Assembly (NCBI GenBank): GCA_052034585.1
Contig: JBPOIJ010000019.1
Span: forward strand, 54,858 to 118,857
Direction: 5' to 3'
Length of the DNA: 64,000 nt
Origin: Xiheimicrobium sp052034585
Lineage (GTDB): Bacteria; Myxococcota; Myxococcia; Myxococcales; Myxococcaceae
Shown: positions 16,188 through 27,238 of the stretch, piece after piece
Numbering within the stretch: position 1 is the stretch's first letter
How the letters are laid out: each line of letters starts with the position of its first letter
Position numbers and translations under genes: made by a program
Notes under the pieces: generated by a model
Told to the model about the DNA's origin: nothing
Seen by the model: the letters and a program-made list of their open reading frames with translations, nothing else
The model's database searches: none

Positions 16188-16898
16188 CTACCGGCACTCG
16201 AAGAGCAGCTCGCCACCGGCGTTCTCCCAGGCGCGACGGCCTTGTCGCTCGAGTTCGTCGATCGTCACCGGCTTGCCGTTTCCCGAGCCTGGGAGCACCA
16301 CGAAGGTGACGCCGCTCTTCACGCCGCCGCGCTTGGGATCGCTGGAGACGCCGAGTGCCCGTGCGAGCGCGATCGAGCCCTCGCCGAGCTGATTCTTGGG
16401 GCCGATGTCCGCCACGATCGCGAGCACCGTCCTCCCGTCGCGCCGAACGACGGCGAAGTCTCCCAGGCGCGCGGGACCCTTCGGCTGAAGCAACGAGGGG
16501 CTCAGGACGACGTAGGGGATCTTCGCGGAGTCGACGTAGCGAGCCGGGCTCGTGCGCGGTCGGGAGCGATCTTCGAGCGCGGTGGTCGAGACATAGTGCC
16601 CGGGCGCCGGGTCGGAGGGGCCTTGAACGACCGGTCGCCCGCTCGCCGTGCCGTCCTCGGTGACGATCGCCCACCAGTTGCCCGGCTTTCCTGCGTTCGC
16701 GAGGTGATCGAGCCCGAGCCCATCGGGCCCGTAGGCGTCGGGAGCACCATCGGCATCGATCGCCAGCCCAGCCTCGAAGACGATCGTGCTGCTGGAGTGC
16801 CGCACGTGCGTCGAGCCGACGATCAGCTCGGCGCTCGGGCAGTCGGCGTACGTGGCGAAGGACCAACAGAGCGTGGCTGCGAGGAGGCGGAGGCGCAT
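16188..16898 (-). CDS. Secreted glycoside hydrolase family 75 (chitosanase-like) protein
   Basis: The 236-residue protein has a signal peptide (about 1-20, ending near ATYA) and a single domain that matches my memory of GH75 endo-chitosanases: GLDHLANAGKPGNWW, VVQGPSDPAPGHYVSTTAL, then VVADIGP and GEGSIALA. In GH75 the catalytic Asp and Glu fall in these last two motifs, and both are present. It would cleave chitosan or a related amino-sugar polymer outside the cell. The stop abuts that of the EnvC-like gene with no gap. It lies 34 bases downstream of the aldolase gene in the same direction and may be the last gene of that operon. The ATG at 16898 is chosen because the signal peptide begins there. 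Confidence 0.75.
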   Translation of the reverse strand: MRLRLLAATLCWSFATYADCPSAELIVGSTHVRHSSSTIVFEAGLAIDADGAPDAYGPDGLGLDHLANAGKPGNWWAIVTEDGTASGRPVVQGPSDPAPGHYVSTTALEDRSRPRTSPARYVDSAKIPYVVLSPSLLQPKGPARLGDFAVVRRDGRTVLAIVADIGPKNQLGEGSIALARALGVSSDPKRGGVKSGVTFVVLPGSGNGKPVTIDELERQGRRAWENAGGELLFECR

Positions 16899-16932
16899 GG
16901 TGACGCGCCAGCACCGCAAGAAGTGGTCCAGC

Positions 16933-17598
16933 TCAGGGCTTCTTTGGCCCCAGCCCCGCCTTCGCACGGGCCTCGAGCAGCTTGGCGAGGTCTCCGGGCG
17001 GCAGCGGCGCCACCGGGCCGAGCGATCGGCTGATGGTGAGGATCTTCGCGTAGTGCTCGACGAGCTCCATTCGCAGCAGCGCCTGCTCGAGCGAGCTCCC
17101 CAGGGTGAGCGCGCCATTTCCGGCGAGCAGCATCGCGTCGACCTTCCCCGAGGCGGCTTCGACGGCCTTCACCAGCTCCGGCGTCTTGGGCATCGAGCGG
17201 GGCACGGTGGGGATCGAGTCACCCAAGGAGACGACGATCTCGGGCATCGCGATCGGCGAGAGCTCGAGGCCGGTGAGCCCGAAGGCAGTGGCATGCGGCG
17301 GGTGAGCGTGAAGAACGCACTCGATCTCCGGGCGTGCGCGGTAGGCGGCGAGGTGCAGCTCGAGCTCCGAGAAGGGCTTCCGTCGCCCTTCGAGCACCTT
17401 CCCGGCGAGATCGACGACGATCAGCATCGAGTCGTCGACGTCGAGCTTCGAGACCGCGGTCGGAGTGATGAGCAGCCGATCTCCGGTGAGCCTCACCGAG
17501 AGGTTGCCGTCGTGGTTGGCGACCCACCCCATCGTGTGGAGCCGTCGCGACGTCGCCACCAACTCGGCGCGCAGCTTCGGGAGCGGCGGACTCGGCAT
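16933..17598 (-). CDS. Class II aldolase/adducin family protein, microcompartment-linked
   Basis: Zinc-dependent class II aldolases such as fuculose-1-phosphate aldolase split sugar phosphates into dihydroxyacetone phosphate and lactaldehyde. The 221-residue protein has the usual motifs: GNLSVR near the N-terminus for phosphate binding, the catalytic Glu in FSELELH, and the zinc-binding HAHPPHA. Length fits. The ATG overlaps the stop of the upstream vertex-protein gene (ATGA), so translation is coupled. Aldolases of this class are signature enzymes of the fucose/rhamnose type of microcompartment found in Planctomycetes and relatives, which suggests that it is cargo. No aldehyde dehydrogenase or PduL is encoded nearby. 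The substrate cannot be read from sequence. Confidence 0.88.
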   Translation of the reverse strand: MPSPPLPKLRAELVATSRRLHTMGWVANHDGNLSVRLTGDRLLITPTAVSKLDVDDSMLIVVDLAGKVLEGRRKPFSELELHLAAYRARPEIECVLHAHPPHATAFGLTGLELSPIAMPEIVVSLGDSIPTVPRSMPKTPELVKAVEAASGKVDAMLLAGNGALTLGSSLEQALLRMELVEHYAKILTISRSLGPVAPLPPGDLAKLLEARAKAGLGPKKP

Positions 17599-17876
17599 CA
17601 GGGCCTCGCGACGTCGAGCCGATCGACCACCCCGACGATGAGGTGCCGCACCGGCGCCGTCTTGTCTTCGAGGATCTGTCGCACTCCGTTGCCCTCGCCG
17701 AGCACCAGCACCACGTCGCCCTTCCCGGCGCAGCTGGTGTTGTCGATCGCCACGAAGGAGTTGCCCTGCGGTTGGAGTGCCTCGTCGATGGGCTGCACCA
17801 CCATCAACTTCCGGGCGGTGAAGACCGGGTGCTTCTCGGTGCAGACGACCGTTCCGAGCACGCGGCAGAGGTTCAC
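17598..17876 (-). CDS. EutN/CcmL-family microcompartment vertex protein (second copy)
   Basis: This 92-residue protein belongs to the BMC-P (EutN/CcmL) family, which forms pentamers that cap the corners of bacterial microcompartment shells. Family marks are LGTVVCTEKHP, KLMVVQPID, FVAIDN, a GKGDVVLVLGEG turn and the final IVGVVDRLD. The GTG start overlaps the stop of the preceding copy (GTGA). A longer frame exists upstream, but it runs through the other vertex gene and has no family similarity. It differs from its neighbour enough to be a distinct subtype, as in loci that carry several BMC-P paralogues. Confidence 0.9.
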   Translation of the reverse strand: MNLCRVLGTVVCTEKHPVFTARKLMVVQPIDEALQPQGNSFVAIDNTSCAGKGDVVLVLGEGNGVRQILEDKTAPVRHLIVGVVDRLDVARP

Positions 17877-18136
17877 GTGTCCACCTCGTCCACCAGGCCG
17901 ACGATGGCGCTGTCGACCGGCACGAACCAGGGGTCGCAGGCGAGCGCGGCTTCGCGACTGCCCTCGAGCATCACGAAGGAGCCAGGACTCGCCGAGGCCC
18001 GATCGACGGCGACCTCCGCCGGCCCGTAGGGGGTCTTGGCGTGGTTCACCGGCTGCACCACCAGAAAGCGCGCCCCTTCGAGCCCCGAGACTCGTTTGGT
18101 GCACACCACCGTTCCGATGACGATGCCGAGGTGCAT
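17873..18136 (-). CDS. EutN/CcmL-family microcompartment vertex protein (first copy)
   Basis: The 87-residue protein shows the BMC-P fold pattern: IVIGTVVCTKR, ARFLVVQPVN, EVAVDRASASPGSFVMLEGSREA and PVDSAIVGLVDEVD. It should assemble as a pentamer at shell vertices. It is the first gene of a tight minus-strand group with a second vertex protein and a class II aldolase. No hexameric (BMC-H) or trimeric (BMC-T) shell protein is in the window on either side: upstream lies the GltJ-like gene 63 bases away. Shell partners must be encoded elsewhere, or this is a remnant. Confidence 0.9.
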   Translation of the reverse strand: MHLGIVIGTVVCTKRVSGLEGARFLVVQPVNHAKTPYGPAEVAVDRASASPGSFVMLEGSREAALACDPWFVPVDSAIVGLVDEVDT

Positions 18137-18199
18137 GGCGGGCGCGCACTTTCGACCGCGCGGCCTTCCGATGCAACCATTCTCAGAGCGACTGCGCGC

Positions 18200-19921
18200 T
18201 CACATCGCCACGCCGAGCTTGAGCGGCACCAGCACGTCGGTCTCGCCGTCCGACGCGGGGAAGACGATGCGTCGGCCAGCCTTCACCATGCAGGCGCCCC
18301 AGTCGGTGTTCTCGTGAATCGACGGGTCGATGGAGGCTCGGGTGACCGCCCCCGACGCGCCCACCGACAGCTTCACCGTGATCGATCCGACCTTGAGGTT
18401 CGGGTTTCGCCGGAGCGCCTCTTCGATGCACAGGTTGAACGACTTGATGTTCTCCGCGACCACCTTGGCGGCCACGTCGTCCTTCAGGCCGGAGCTCGCG
18501 ATGGCGTTGCCGGCCTTCTCGCGATCGCGCGGCCCCTTCGTCGTCTTGTTCGGGTCGTCGAGCATCGCGTAGTCGGCCGCGATCTTCGGGTCGACCTTGG
18601 GTGGGGGCGGAGTGTTGTCGACGTCGGGATCGACGGTGCCCGGAGTCTTGGCTGCGCGGTCCCTGGCTGCCTGCGCCGCGGCCAGTCGCTCGCGTTCCCG
18701 GCGCTCTGCCTCTTCGCGGCGTCGCTTCGCGTCACCAGTGAGGATGTCCTTGAGCCCGGTGACGCCGCCCGGAGAGAAGAAGCTCTCCTGCACGACCTCA
18801 CCGTCGTCGGTGGTGCGGGTGACGGTCGGGAGCTGCACGACGTTGAAGGTCGAGAGGAGGTACAGAACGGCCGTGGGAAGGCCGATCAAGCTGACGACGA
18901 AGAGCGCGATCTTCCACGGCGGGTTGCGCTTGTTGACGCCGGCCTGGGCGATGAAGAACTTGGTGGCTTCGCCCGGCGGGGGCAGCTCCTTGTCGCTCAC
19001 CTCGCCGAGCGCCGCGAAGGGATCGATGGGCGCCGAGCTGCCCTGGTTCTGCTGCGAGGGCGTCTCGTGAACGCCGCTGGGTCCGGTGGTCGCGTTCTCC
19101 CGCGAGACTTCGCCGAAGAGATCGTTGAGCGGCTGCTCGGCCTTGGCCTGGGCGGGCGCGGGGGTCTCGTCGCGCTGCGGCTCCGGCTCGGCTTGGAGCT
19201 GGAGCTCCGGCTGGGATTCGGGCTCGCGTTGCACCTGCGGCTCGGGCTTGGCCTGGGGCCGGGTCACGCCCGAAGGACGAGCGCTCTGCTGGTGCACCGC
19301 CTGGCTGACGAGCTGGTTCGAGGGGAGAGGATCGGCGACGTTGCCCCCGCGTGGCCGAGTCACCTCGGGCGACGGCATCTCGTTGGCGACCGCGACGTCC
19401 CTGCGAGGCACGGCCGGGAGCTGTCCCGTGGGGGCGCGGGTTCCCGATGGGCTCGAGACCGGCGCCTTCACTCCCGCGAAGATCGAGCTCACCTCGGCGA
19501 CGTCGGCGGCGCGCTTCCAGTCCGCCATGCCCGCCTTCCACAGGTAGGTGCGAAGGGTGACTTCCCCCGTCGTGACCTTCCCCATCAGCGTCTTGACGTC
19601 GAACGGGCCCTGCTGCACTCCGCCGATCATCGCGTGCCACTGGGTCGAGAGGTCGAGGGCGGGCATCGCCTTCGTCGCCTCTTCTTCCCAGGGGCTGCGG
19701 GTGACGGGCTGCTGAACCGCCGCCATCGCGACCGCCCCGCTCGAGCGGGAGGGGGGCGCGGAGCTGGAACCTGCCTGCGCCGGTGAGGCTGCACCCGTGG
19801 CAACGTCAATGGAGATGAGGCTTTGGCACTGCTTGCAGCGGATCTTGACGGAGCTCTTTCCAGCGACCTTGTCGTCGGAGAGGACGTACCGCTTGCCGCA
19901 GTTGGTGCAGGAGACGTTCAC
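18200..19921 (-). CDS. GltJ/AgmX-like zinc-ribbon, GYF and TonB-type C-terminal domain protein
   Basis: The 573-residue protein begins with an MJ0042-type zinc ribbon (Cys5-Cys8 and Cys29-Cys32), then a GYF-like domain at about 93-145 (WHAMIGGVQQGPFD...WKAGMADWKR). A Pro/Gln/Glu-rich linker follows, one membrane helix near 332-356, an Arg/Glu/Ala-rich helical stretch and an AgmX/PglI-type C-terminal domain (about 475-573), which resembles the TonB C-terminus. In Myxococcus the gliding protein GltJ/AgmX has this domain order and links the cytoplasmic motor regulators to the envelope. Whether this copy serves gliding cannot be told, because no other glt genes are nearby. The start is GTG at 19921, directly before the ribbon. 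Confidence 0.82.
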   Translation of the reverse strand: MNVSCTNCGKRYVLSDDKVAGKSSVKIRCKQCQSLISIDVATGAASPAQAGSSSAPPSRSSGAVAMAAVQQPVTRSPWEEEATKAMPALDLSTQWHAMIGGVQQGPFDVKTLMGKVTTGEVTLRTYLWKAGMADWKRAADVAEVSSIFAGVKAPVSSPSGTRAPTGQLPAVPRRDVAVANEMPSPEVTRPRGGNVADPLPSNQLVSQAVHQQSARPSGVTRPQAKPEPQVQREPESQPELQLQAEPEPQRDETPAPAQAKAEQPLNDLFGEVSRENATTGPSGVHETPSQQNQGSSAPIDPFAALGEVSDKELPPPGEATKFFIAQAGVNKRNPPWKIALFVVSLIGLPTAVLYLLSTFNVVQLPTVTRTTDDGEVVQESFFSPGGVTGLKDILTGDAKRRREEAERRERERLAAAQAARDRAAKTPGTVDPDVDNTPPPPKVDPKIAADYAMLDDPNKTTKGPRDREKAGNAIASSGLKDDVAAKVVAENIKSFNLCIEEALRRNPNLKVGSITVKLSVGASGAVTRASIDPSIHENTDWGACMVKAGRRIVFPASDGETDVLVPLKLGVAM

Positions 19922-19975
19922 AGGATTCGAGCCGGCCCTTCGAGATTATCTCTACCCAGCCTAACGCGGCCACCG

Positions 19976-20004
19976 TTGACTTGAAACGGCCGCGACACTA
20001 GGCA
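19976..20004 (+). promoter_or_regulatory. Probable promoter of the FYDLN-type gene
   Basis: TTGACT at 19976-19981 and TAGGCA at 19999-20004, 17 bases apart, with the ATG about 40 bases downstream. The -35 is near perfect; the -10 is weak, as is common in GC-rich genomes. Confidence 0.4.
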
Positions 20005-20044
20005 GCCCGCCTCGATTTTCGGTTCCACACGACGGGGTGACTGC

Positions 20045-20317
20045 ATGGCCGCGAAAGACTTCGGCAACAAGTTCGTCTGCTTCAAGTGCAGCACGAAGTT
20101 CTACGACATGAAGAAGCCTGATCCGGTCTGCCCGAAATGTGGGGCCGATCAGCGCGAGGCGGGGTCCACCAAGACCTCCGAGCGGAAGAGCCGCCTGTCG
20201 GCTGCTCCGAAGATCATCGAGCCGGTCGAGCCAGCCGAGGGCGCCGAGGCCTCTGAAGAAGAGGAACTCGAGGTCGAGGGCGAAGAAGAAGTCGCTGCGG
20301 CCGACGACGACGAGTGA
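20045..20317 (+). CDS. FYDLN-acid type zinc-ribbon protein
   Basis: The 90-residue protein has an N-terminal zinc ribbon: Cys-x-x-Cys in VCFKCSTKFYDMKK and a second pair in CPKCGA. A long acidic tail of Glu, Asp and Ala follows. This is the layout of the TIGR02300 (FYDLN acid) family, where the signature reads KFYDLNK; here it is KFYDMKK. The function of the family is unknown; nucleic-acid or protein binding by the ribbon is plausible. It is a monocistronic gene with its own promoter and a strong hairpin right after the stop. Confidence 0.85.
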   Translation: MAAKDFGNKFVCFKCSTKFYDMKKPDPVCPKCGADQREAGSTKTSERKSRLSAAPKIIEPVEPAEGAEASEEEELEVEGEEEVAAADDDE

Positions 20318-20321
20318 GCGC

Positions 20322-20353
20322 CGCGCCCAGCTGTCCGTACATGCCTGGGCGCG
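20322..20353. terminator. Strong hairpin between two convergent genes, possible terminator
   Basis: CGCGCCCAG at 20322-20330 pairs perfectly with CTGGGCGCG at 20345-20353, leaving a 14-base loop. It begins five bases after the stop of the FYDLN-type gene and also lies just past the end of the minus-strand micro-ORF. No T-run follows on either side, so if it ends transcription it does so as a non-canonical hairpin. Confidence 0.4.
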
Positions 20354-20359
20354 CTGCGC

Positions 20360-20476
20360 TCAAGCAGCGAGCTGGCGAATCGCGAGCGTCAACTGGGCCC
20401 ACACCGCCGGGGTGAGGGAGTTGATCGACTTCTTCTTCTTCTTGGCCTGCCGCTTGGTGAGGGTATCGAACCGCAT
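20360..20476 (-). CDS. Candidate 38-residue Lys-rich small protein
   Basis: The frame encodes a 38-residue peptide with a run of five lysines (residues 11-15) followed by a hydrophobic, possibly amphipathic helix ending in QLAA. Support comes from a good ribosome site, AGGAG, six bases before the ATG at 20476, and from the hairpin after its stop. I know no family. A basic N-terminus plus amphipathic tail could bind nucleic acid or ribosomes, but that is speculation. It may not be translated; the short length means codon bias proves little. Confidence 0.4.
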   Translation of the reverse strand: MRFDTLTKRQAKKKKKSINSLTPAVWAQLTLAIRQLAA

Positions 20477-20696
20477 GGGAAGCTCCTGCTCTCGGCCTTC
20501 AGCAACCGCCTTGCCATCCCCAAACGACTGACCCGTCGTTTGGATTTCCGGTGAATTTCGGTTGGGCGCTGGCACGTTCGGAGACGAGGTGGTGGGGCGG
20601 GGCTGACGCTCCTGTCAGGTGCCTGCGCGGTTCCTGACGATCGCCGCCGCGTCCGAAAATCGAGCAGGCGCCCGTCGGGGGTGCTACCAGCGAGAG

Positions 20697-21089
20697 CGCT
20701 GGAGCAGCTCGGGTGAACGCCGGTCACTGCAGGACGGGGTGGCGGGAGGAAAGTCCGGGCACCGAAGGGCAGGGTGCTGGCTAACGGCCAGTCGGCGCGA
20801 GCCGCAGGAAAGTGCCACAGAGAACAGACCTCCCGGCCTCACGGACGGGGAAGGGTGAAACGGTGCGGTAAGAGCGCACCGCGCGCCTGGCGACAGGAGC
20901 GGCACGGCAAACCCCACCTGGTGCAAGAGCCAATAGGGAAGCGTCTCCTCGCAAGGGGAGACACGGGCGGCCCGCTCGATGCTTCCGGGTTGCTTGCTGT
21001 CGAAGGCGTCGGCAACGGCGCCTCTAGATGAATGTTCGCCGCCCGGGGCAACTCGGGAACGAAACCCGGCTTACAGAGCTGCTCCAGCA
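20697..21089 (+). ncRNA. rnpB: RNase P RNA (type A)
   Basis: The catalytic RNA of RNase P removes 5' leaders from tRNA precursors. Helix P1 is formed by GCTGGAGCAGCTC (20698-20710) pairing perfectly with GAGCTGCTCCAGC (21076-21088). Between them are the universal conserved blocks: GAGGAAAGTCCGGGC near 20746, AGGGTGCTGGCTAACG, ACAGAGAACAGACC, GGTAAGAGCGCACCGCGCG near 20867, GGCACGGCAAACCCCACC, AGATGAATGTTCGCC near 21026 and AAACCCGGCTTACAG before P1. Length of about 390 bases and the element order are those of a type A RNA. Ends are good to a few bases. The 220 bases before it show no gene and no clear promoter. Confidence 0.97.
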
Positions 21090-21147
21090 TTCTCGTCGTG
21101 GTGCAAGGGCTAGGAAGGCAGGCGGCACTCGGGCGATCCTCTCGCCG

Positions 21148-21864
21148 GTGAGGACGACGAGCGTCATTGGTGCGGCTGCGGTGGCGAGCCTCCTCGTGGC
21201 GGCCTGCATGCCCGCCGAACAACCGCCCTTGATCCGCGCCGGCCCGAGCATGGTGGCCTTGCCGGTGGAGATCTCCGGCCACACCAGCGTTCGCGCCTTC
21301 CTCTTCAACTTCGAGGTGAACGACCCGACGCAGTTCTCGGTGAACGCCGACGCCGGCCGGGGCAACCCGTCTCCCCTCTCGCGCATGTCGTTCGTCTTCA
21401 CTCCGAGAGTCGACGGGCGGGAGAACCAACTGCGGGCCGACGTGCTGCTCGATCTCAGCGCCGCAGCCTCGATCACGATCGAGCAGGCGAACTCCAGCGG
21501 CCGGCTCGTCTCGAACGCCTTCGCCATCACCGAAGCAGGGACGCCCGTCACCGCGCCGCCGCGCTACCCGACCCTGGTGGTGGCCCAGAGCGGCATCGAC
21601 ACGGTGCTGTGGGTGGTGGGGGAGGGCGTCACCTCGGTGAAGCTGGTCGAGGGCGACGACGTCGCGGGCCGTACGCCCAACGAGATCGATCGCGGCGTGT
21701 ACTCGTGCGACAAGAACGTCTTGCCCTGGCTCGACCCGCTGCTCACCGCCTGCCACTTGCGGGTGTTGGGCGCGCTCTCACCTGGCTACGACGCGCAGCG
21801 GGTGCGGGCGCTCGTGCAGACCGCGACTGGGCCCGTGCTGACCTCGGCGGCCGAGGTGCGTTGA
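21148..21864 (+). CDS. Lipoprotein of unknown function
   Basis: The 238-residue product starts with a lipoprotein signal, VIGAAAVASLLVAAC, so the Cys near residue 20 should be lipidated. The rest is a beta-rich sequence without a family I recognise: two Ig- or cohesin-like halves are possible (about 30-130 and 140-238), the second with two Cys that could form a disulfide. The frame is open further upstream into rnpB, but that part would overlap the RNA, so the GTG at 21148 before the signal sequence is preferred. It converges with ftsK, two bases between stops. Confidence 0.75.
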   Translation: MRTTSVIGAAAVASLLVAACMPAEQPPLIRAGPSMVALPVEISGHTSVRAFLFNFEVNDPTQFSVNADAGRGNPSPLSRMSFVFTPRVDGRENQLRADVLLDLSAAASITIEQANSSGRLVSNAFAITEAGTPVTAPPRYPTLVVAQSGIDTVLWVVGEGVTSVKLVEGDDVAGRTPNEIDRGVYSCDKNVLPWLDPLLTACHLRVLGALSPGYDAQRVRALVQTATGPVLTSAAEVR

Positions 21865-21866
21865 CC

Positions 21867-25286
<3,420 letters not shown>

Positions 25287-25428
25287 TCCCAACACCCCTG
25301 GATCGAGATGTTGCGGAGTGTAGGGAGGGGGGCCCACTGGGCAATTTTTCGGCCTGGGCGAGCTTCTTTTCGGACGGGCGGGACCGAGCCTCGACTCTTG
25401 GCAGGGCTGATCTACGGTTGGGGGGTCC

Positions 25429-26913
25429 ATGGACGTTCGGTGTCCACGCTGCCAGTCCGAGTACGAGCTCGACGATGCTCGGGTGACCGACGAAGGCGTC
25501 ACCGTGAAGTGCTCGGAGTGCGCCCACGTCTTTCGGGTGAAGAAGAAGTCGTTGGTGATGACGCTGCCGGTTCGGGAAGACGCCGCGCTCCAGCAGCCGC
25601 TGCCCGGCACCGCGCCACCGCGTGAGTGGAAGGTGCGCCAGCCGAACGGCAACACCTATCTCTGCCGCGAGCTCACCACGCTCCAGAAGTGGATCATCGA
25701 GAACAAGGTGACCCGCGACGACGAGATCTCGCTCACCGGAGAGACCTGGAAGCGCCTCGGCGACATTCCCGAGCTGGCGAGCTTCTTCCAGGTCGTGGAA
25801 GACGCCGCCAAGGGCCGCGCCTACGAGGCGATTCGCGCGAGCCGAACCGATCTCCCTGCGATCAACCTCCCGCTGAAGGGCTCCTCGGCGCAGGCGAAGA
25901 TCATGGAGACGTGGAAGGAGCCGAACTTCTCCGTTCCTCCGCCTCCGCCTCCCCCCTCTGCGCCGCCGACCGATTCACAGAAGGAGACGCAGAAGGTCCC
26001 TCCCTCCTTCGCCGAGCCGCTCAAGGAGACGCTCAAGTCGCCGGCCTTCGCGACGCCTGCGCCGTCATCGCGCGGAGACGTGAAGACCCAACCGGGAGCG
26101 CCGCCGGTCTCGTCGATGATGGCGCCGGTCGCGATCGCGCCGATCGACGACGACGAGCTCAAGCCGGTGAAGAGCGGGGGCGGGCTCAAGTGGCTCATCC
26201 TCGTCTTCGGTGGGCTCGCGGTCGGAGGCGCCGCTGGCTACTACTTCGGGTTCTACGAGCCGGAGCAGCAGCAGCAGGCTGCCGAAGCCGAACGGCTCGC
26301 CCAGCAGAAGAAGATCGACGACGAGAATCGGATCAAGGCCGAGGCGGCAGCGCTCGAAGCGAAGGCGAAGGCCGAGGCAGAGGCTCGCCAGCGTGAGCTC
26401 GAGAGCGCCGCGCTCGCCGATGCAGGGACCGACGCGGGGGTCGACTCCGGAGTCGCCGACGCTGGCGTGACCGTCGTCGATGCTGGTGCGGCGATGCCGA
26501 AGGCGGTCGTGGACGCCGGGACGAAGGTCGCGGGCGCGGGAGGTCCTCCACCGGGCAAGTCGTTCGACTACTACCTCGAGCGGGGCGATGCGCTCCGAGA
26601 CGCCGAGAAGCCACAGGCGGCGCTCAGCTGGTACGGCAAGGCGGCCGACCTCAAGCCCGACGCGGTGGAGCCGCTGGTGGGCCGCGGCTTTTCGCTGTTC
26701 GACATGGGCCAGCTGCTCCAGTCGGAGGCGGCGTTCGAGCAGGCGCTCAAGGTGAACGGGAAGTACGGCCCGGCGATCATGGGCATGGCCGAGGTGCTCA
26801 AGGCGCAGGGCAAGAAGGCCGAGGCGCTCAAGTACTACCAGCGGTACCTCGACGAGCACCCGACGGGCTCCGAAGCCAACGTCGCGCGCAACGCGATCGA
26901 GCGGCTCAAGTAG
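25429..26913 (+). CDS. Zinc-ribbon, GYF-like and TPR membrane protein
   Basis: The 494-residue protein begins with an MJ0042-type zinc ribbon (CPRC at 5-8, CSEC near 27-30), then a GYF-like domain at about 65-130 (WKVRQPNGN...ETWKRLGDIPEL). After a Pro-rich linker there is one membrane helix near 250-268, an Ala/Glu/Lys coiled coil, a DAGTDAGVD linker and C-terminal TPR repeats (about 385-494). The N-terminal half is shared with the GltJ-like protein at 18200-19921, while the C-terminal TonB-like domain is replaced by TPRs. It is likely an inner-membrane adaptor with the ribbon and GYF domains in the cytoplasm and the TPRs outside. It is divergent from ftsK, 142 bases between starts. Function unknown. 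Confidence 0.85.
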   Translation: MDVRCPRCQSEYELDDARVTDEGVTVKCSECAHVFRVKKKSLVMTLPVREDAALQQPLPGTAPPREWKVRQPNGNTYLCRELTTLQKWIIENKVTRDDEISLTGETWKRLGDIPELASFFQVVEDAAKGRAYEAIRASRTDLPAINLPLKGSSAQAKIMETWKEPNFSVPPPPPPPSAPPTDSQKETQKVPPSFAEPLKETLKSPAFATPAPSSRGDVKTQPGAPPVSSMMAPVAIAPIDDDELKPVKSGGGLKWLILVFGGLAVGGAAGYYFGFYEPEQQQQAAEAERLAQQKKIDDENRIKAEAAALEAKAKAEAEARQRELESAALADAGTDAGVDSGVADAGVTVVDAGAAMPKAVVDAGTKVAGAGGPPPGKSFDYYLERGDALRDAEKPQAALSWYGKAADLKPDAVEPLVGRGFSLFDMGQLLQSEAAFEQALKVNGKYGPAIMGMAEVLKAQGKKAEALKYYQRYLDEHPTGSEANVARNAIERLK

Positions 26914-27238
26914 CGCGCCGCCGGTTGAGTCGGTCGTGCGCCTCGCTGCGGCCACTCGATCGAGAACCCGCTTGCGAGCCGACCACGATTGGGATCCGTC
27001 GCAGCCTGCCCTTGCCCTTCGTGTTCGGAGCACGAAGCCAGAGCGTCAGTTCGCCCGTTCCCTTCTTCGCGCCAACACCCTCGATGTCGAGGTGATTCGC
27101 TCGATTGGGCGACGACGACGACCCGGTCGGGCGGCTCGCGACGCTTGGCCCGAACGAACCCTTCGCGGCCGAGCACCGTCTTCAATGCGGCGCGAGCACC
27201 GCCTCGATTCCGTCACGGGCTCGGCCGGAGGGCTCGAG
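26914..27238. other. 325-base intergenic stretch, possibly holding decayed coding sequence
   Basis: No complete gene is visible. On the minus strand one frame is open for about 85 codons without a start, from about 27176 to 26913, and reads as ordinary protein (for example NHLDIEGVGAKKGTGELTLW near 27090). A second frame holds KTVLGREGFVRAKRREPPD near 27180. This could be a gene broken by a frameshift or chance in GC-rich DNA. Confidence 0.3.

Noticed and set aside
17877..18176. Longer reading of the second vertex-protein frame
   Set aside because: The additional 100 codons run through the first vertex gene in another frame and have no similarity to BMC-P proteins.
20568..20584. TGGCACGTTCGG, resembling a sigma-54 promoter upstream of rnpB
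   Set aside because: It has the -24 element but no GC at -12 with the fixed spacing, and rnpB is not expected to depend on sigma-54.
21028..21147. Upstream extension of the lipoprotein gene at 21148 with an ATG at 21028
   Set aside because: It would overlap the conserved 3' part of rnpB and put a charged stretch before the lipoprotein signal.
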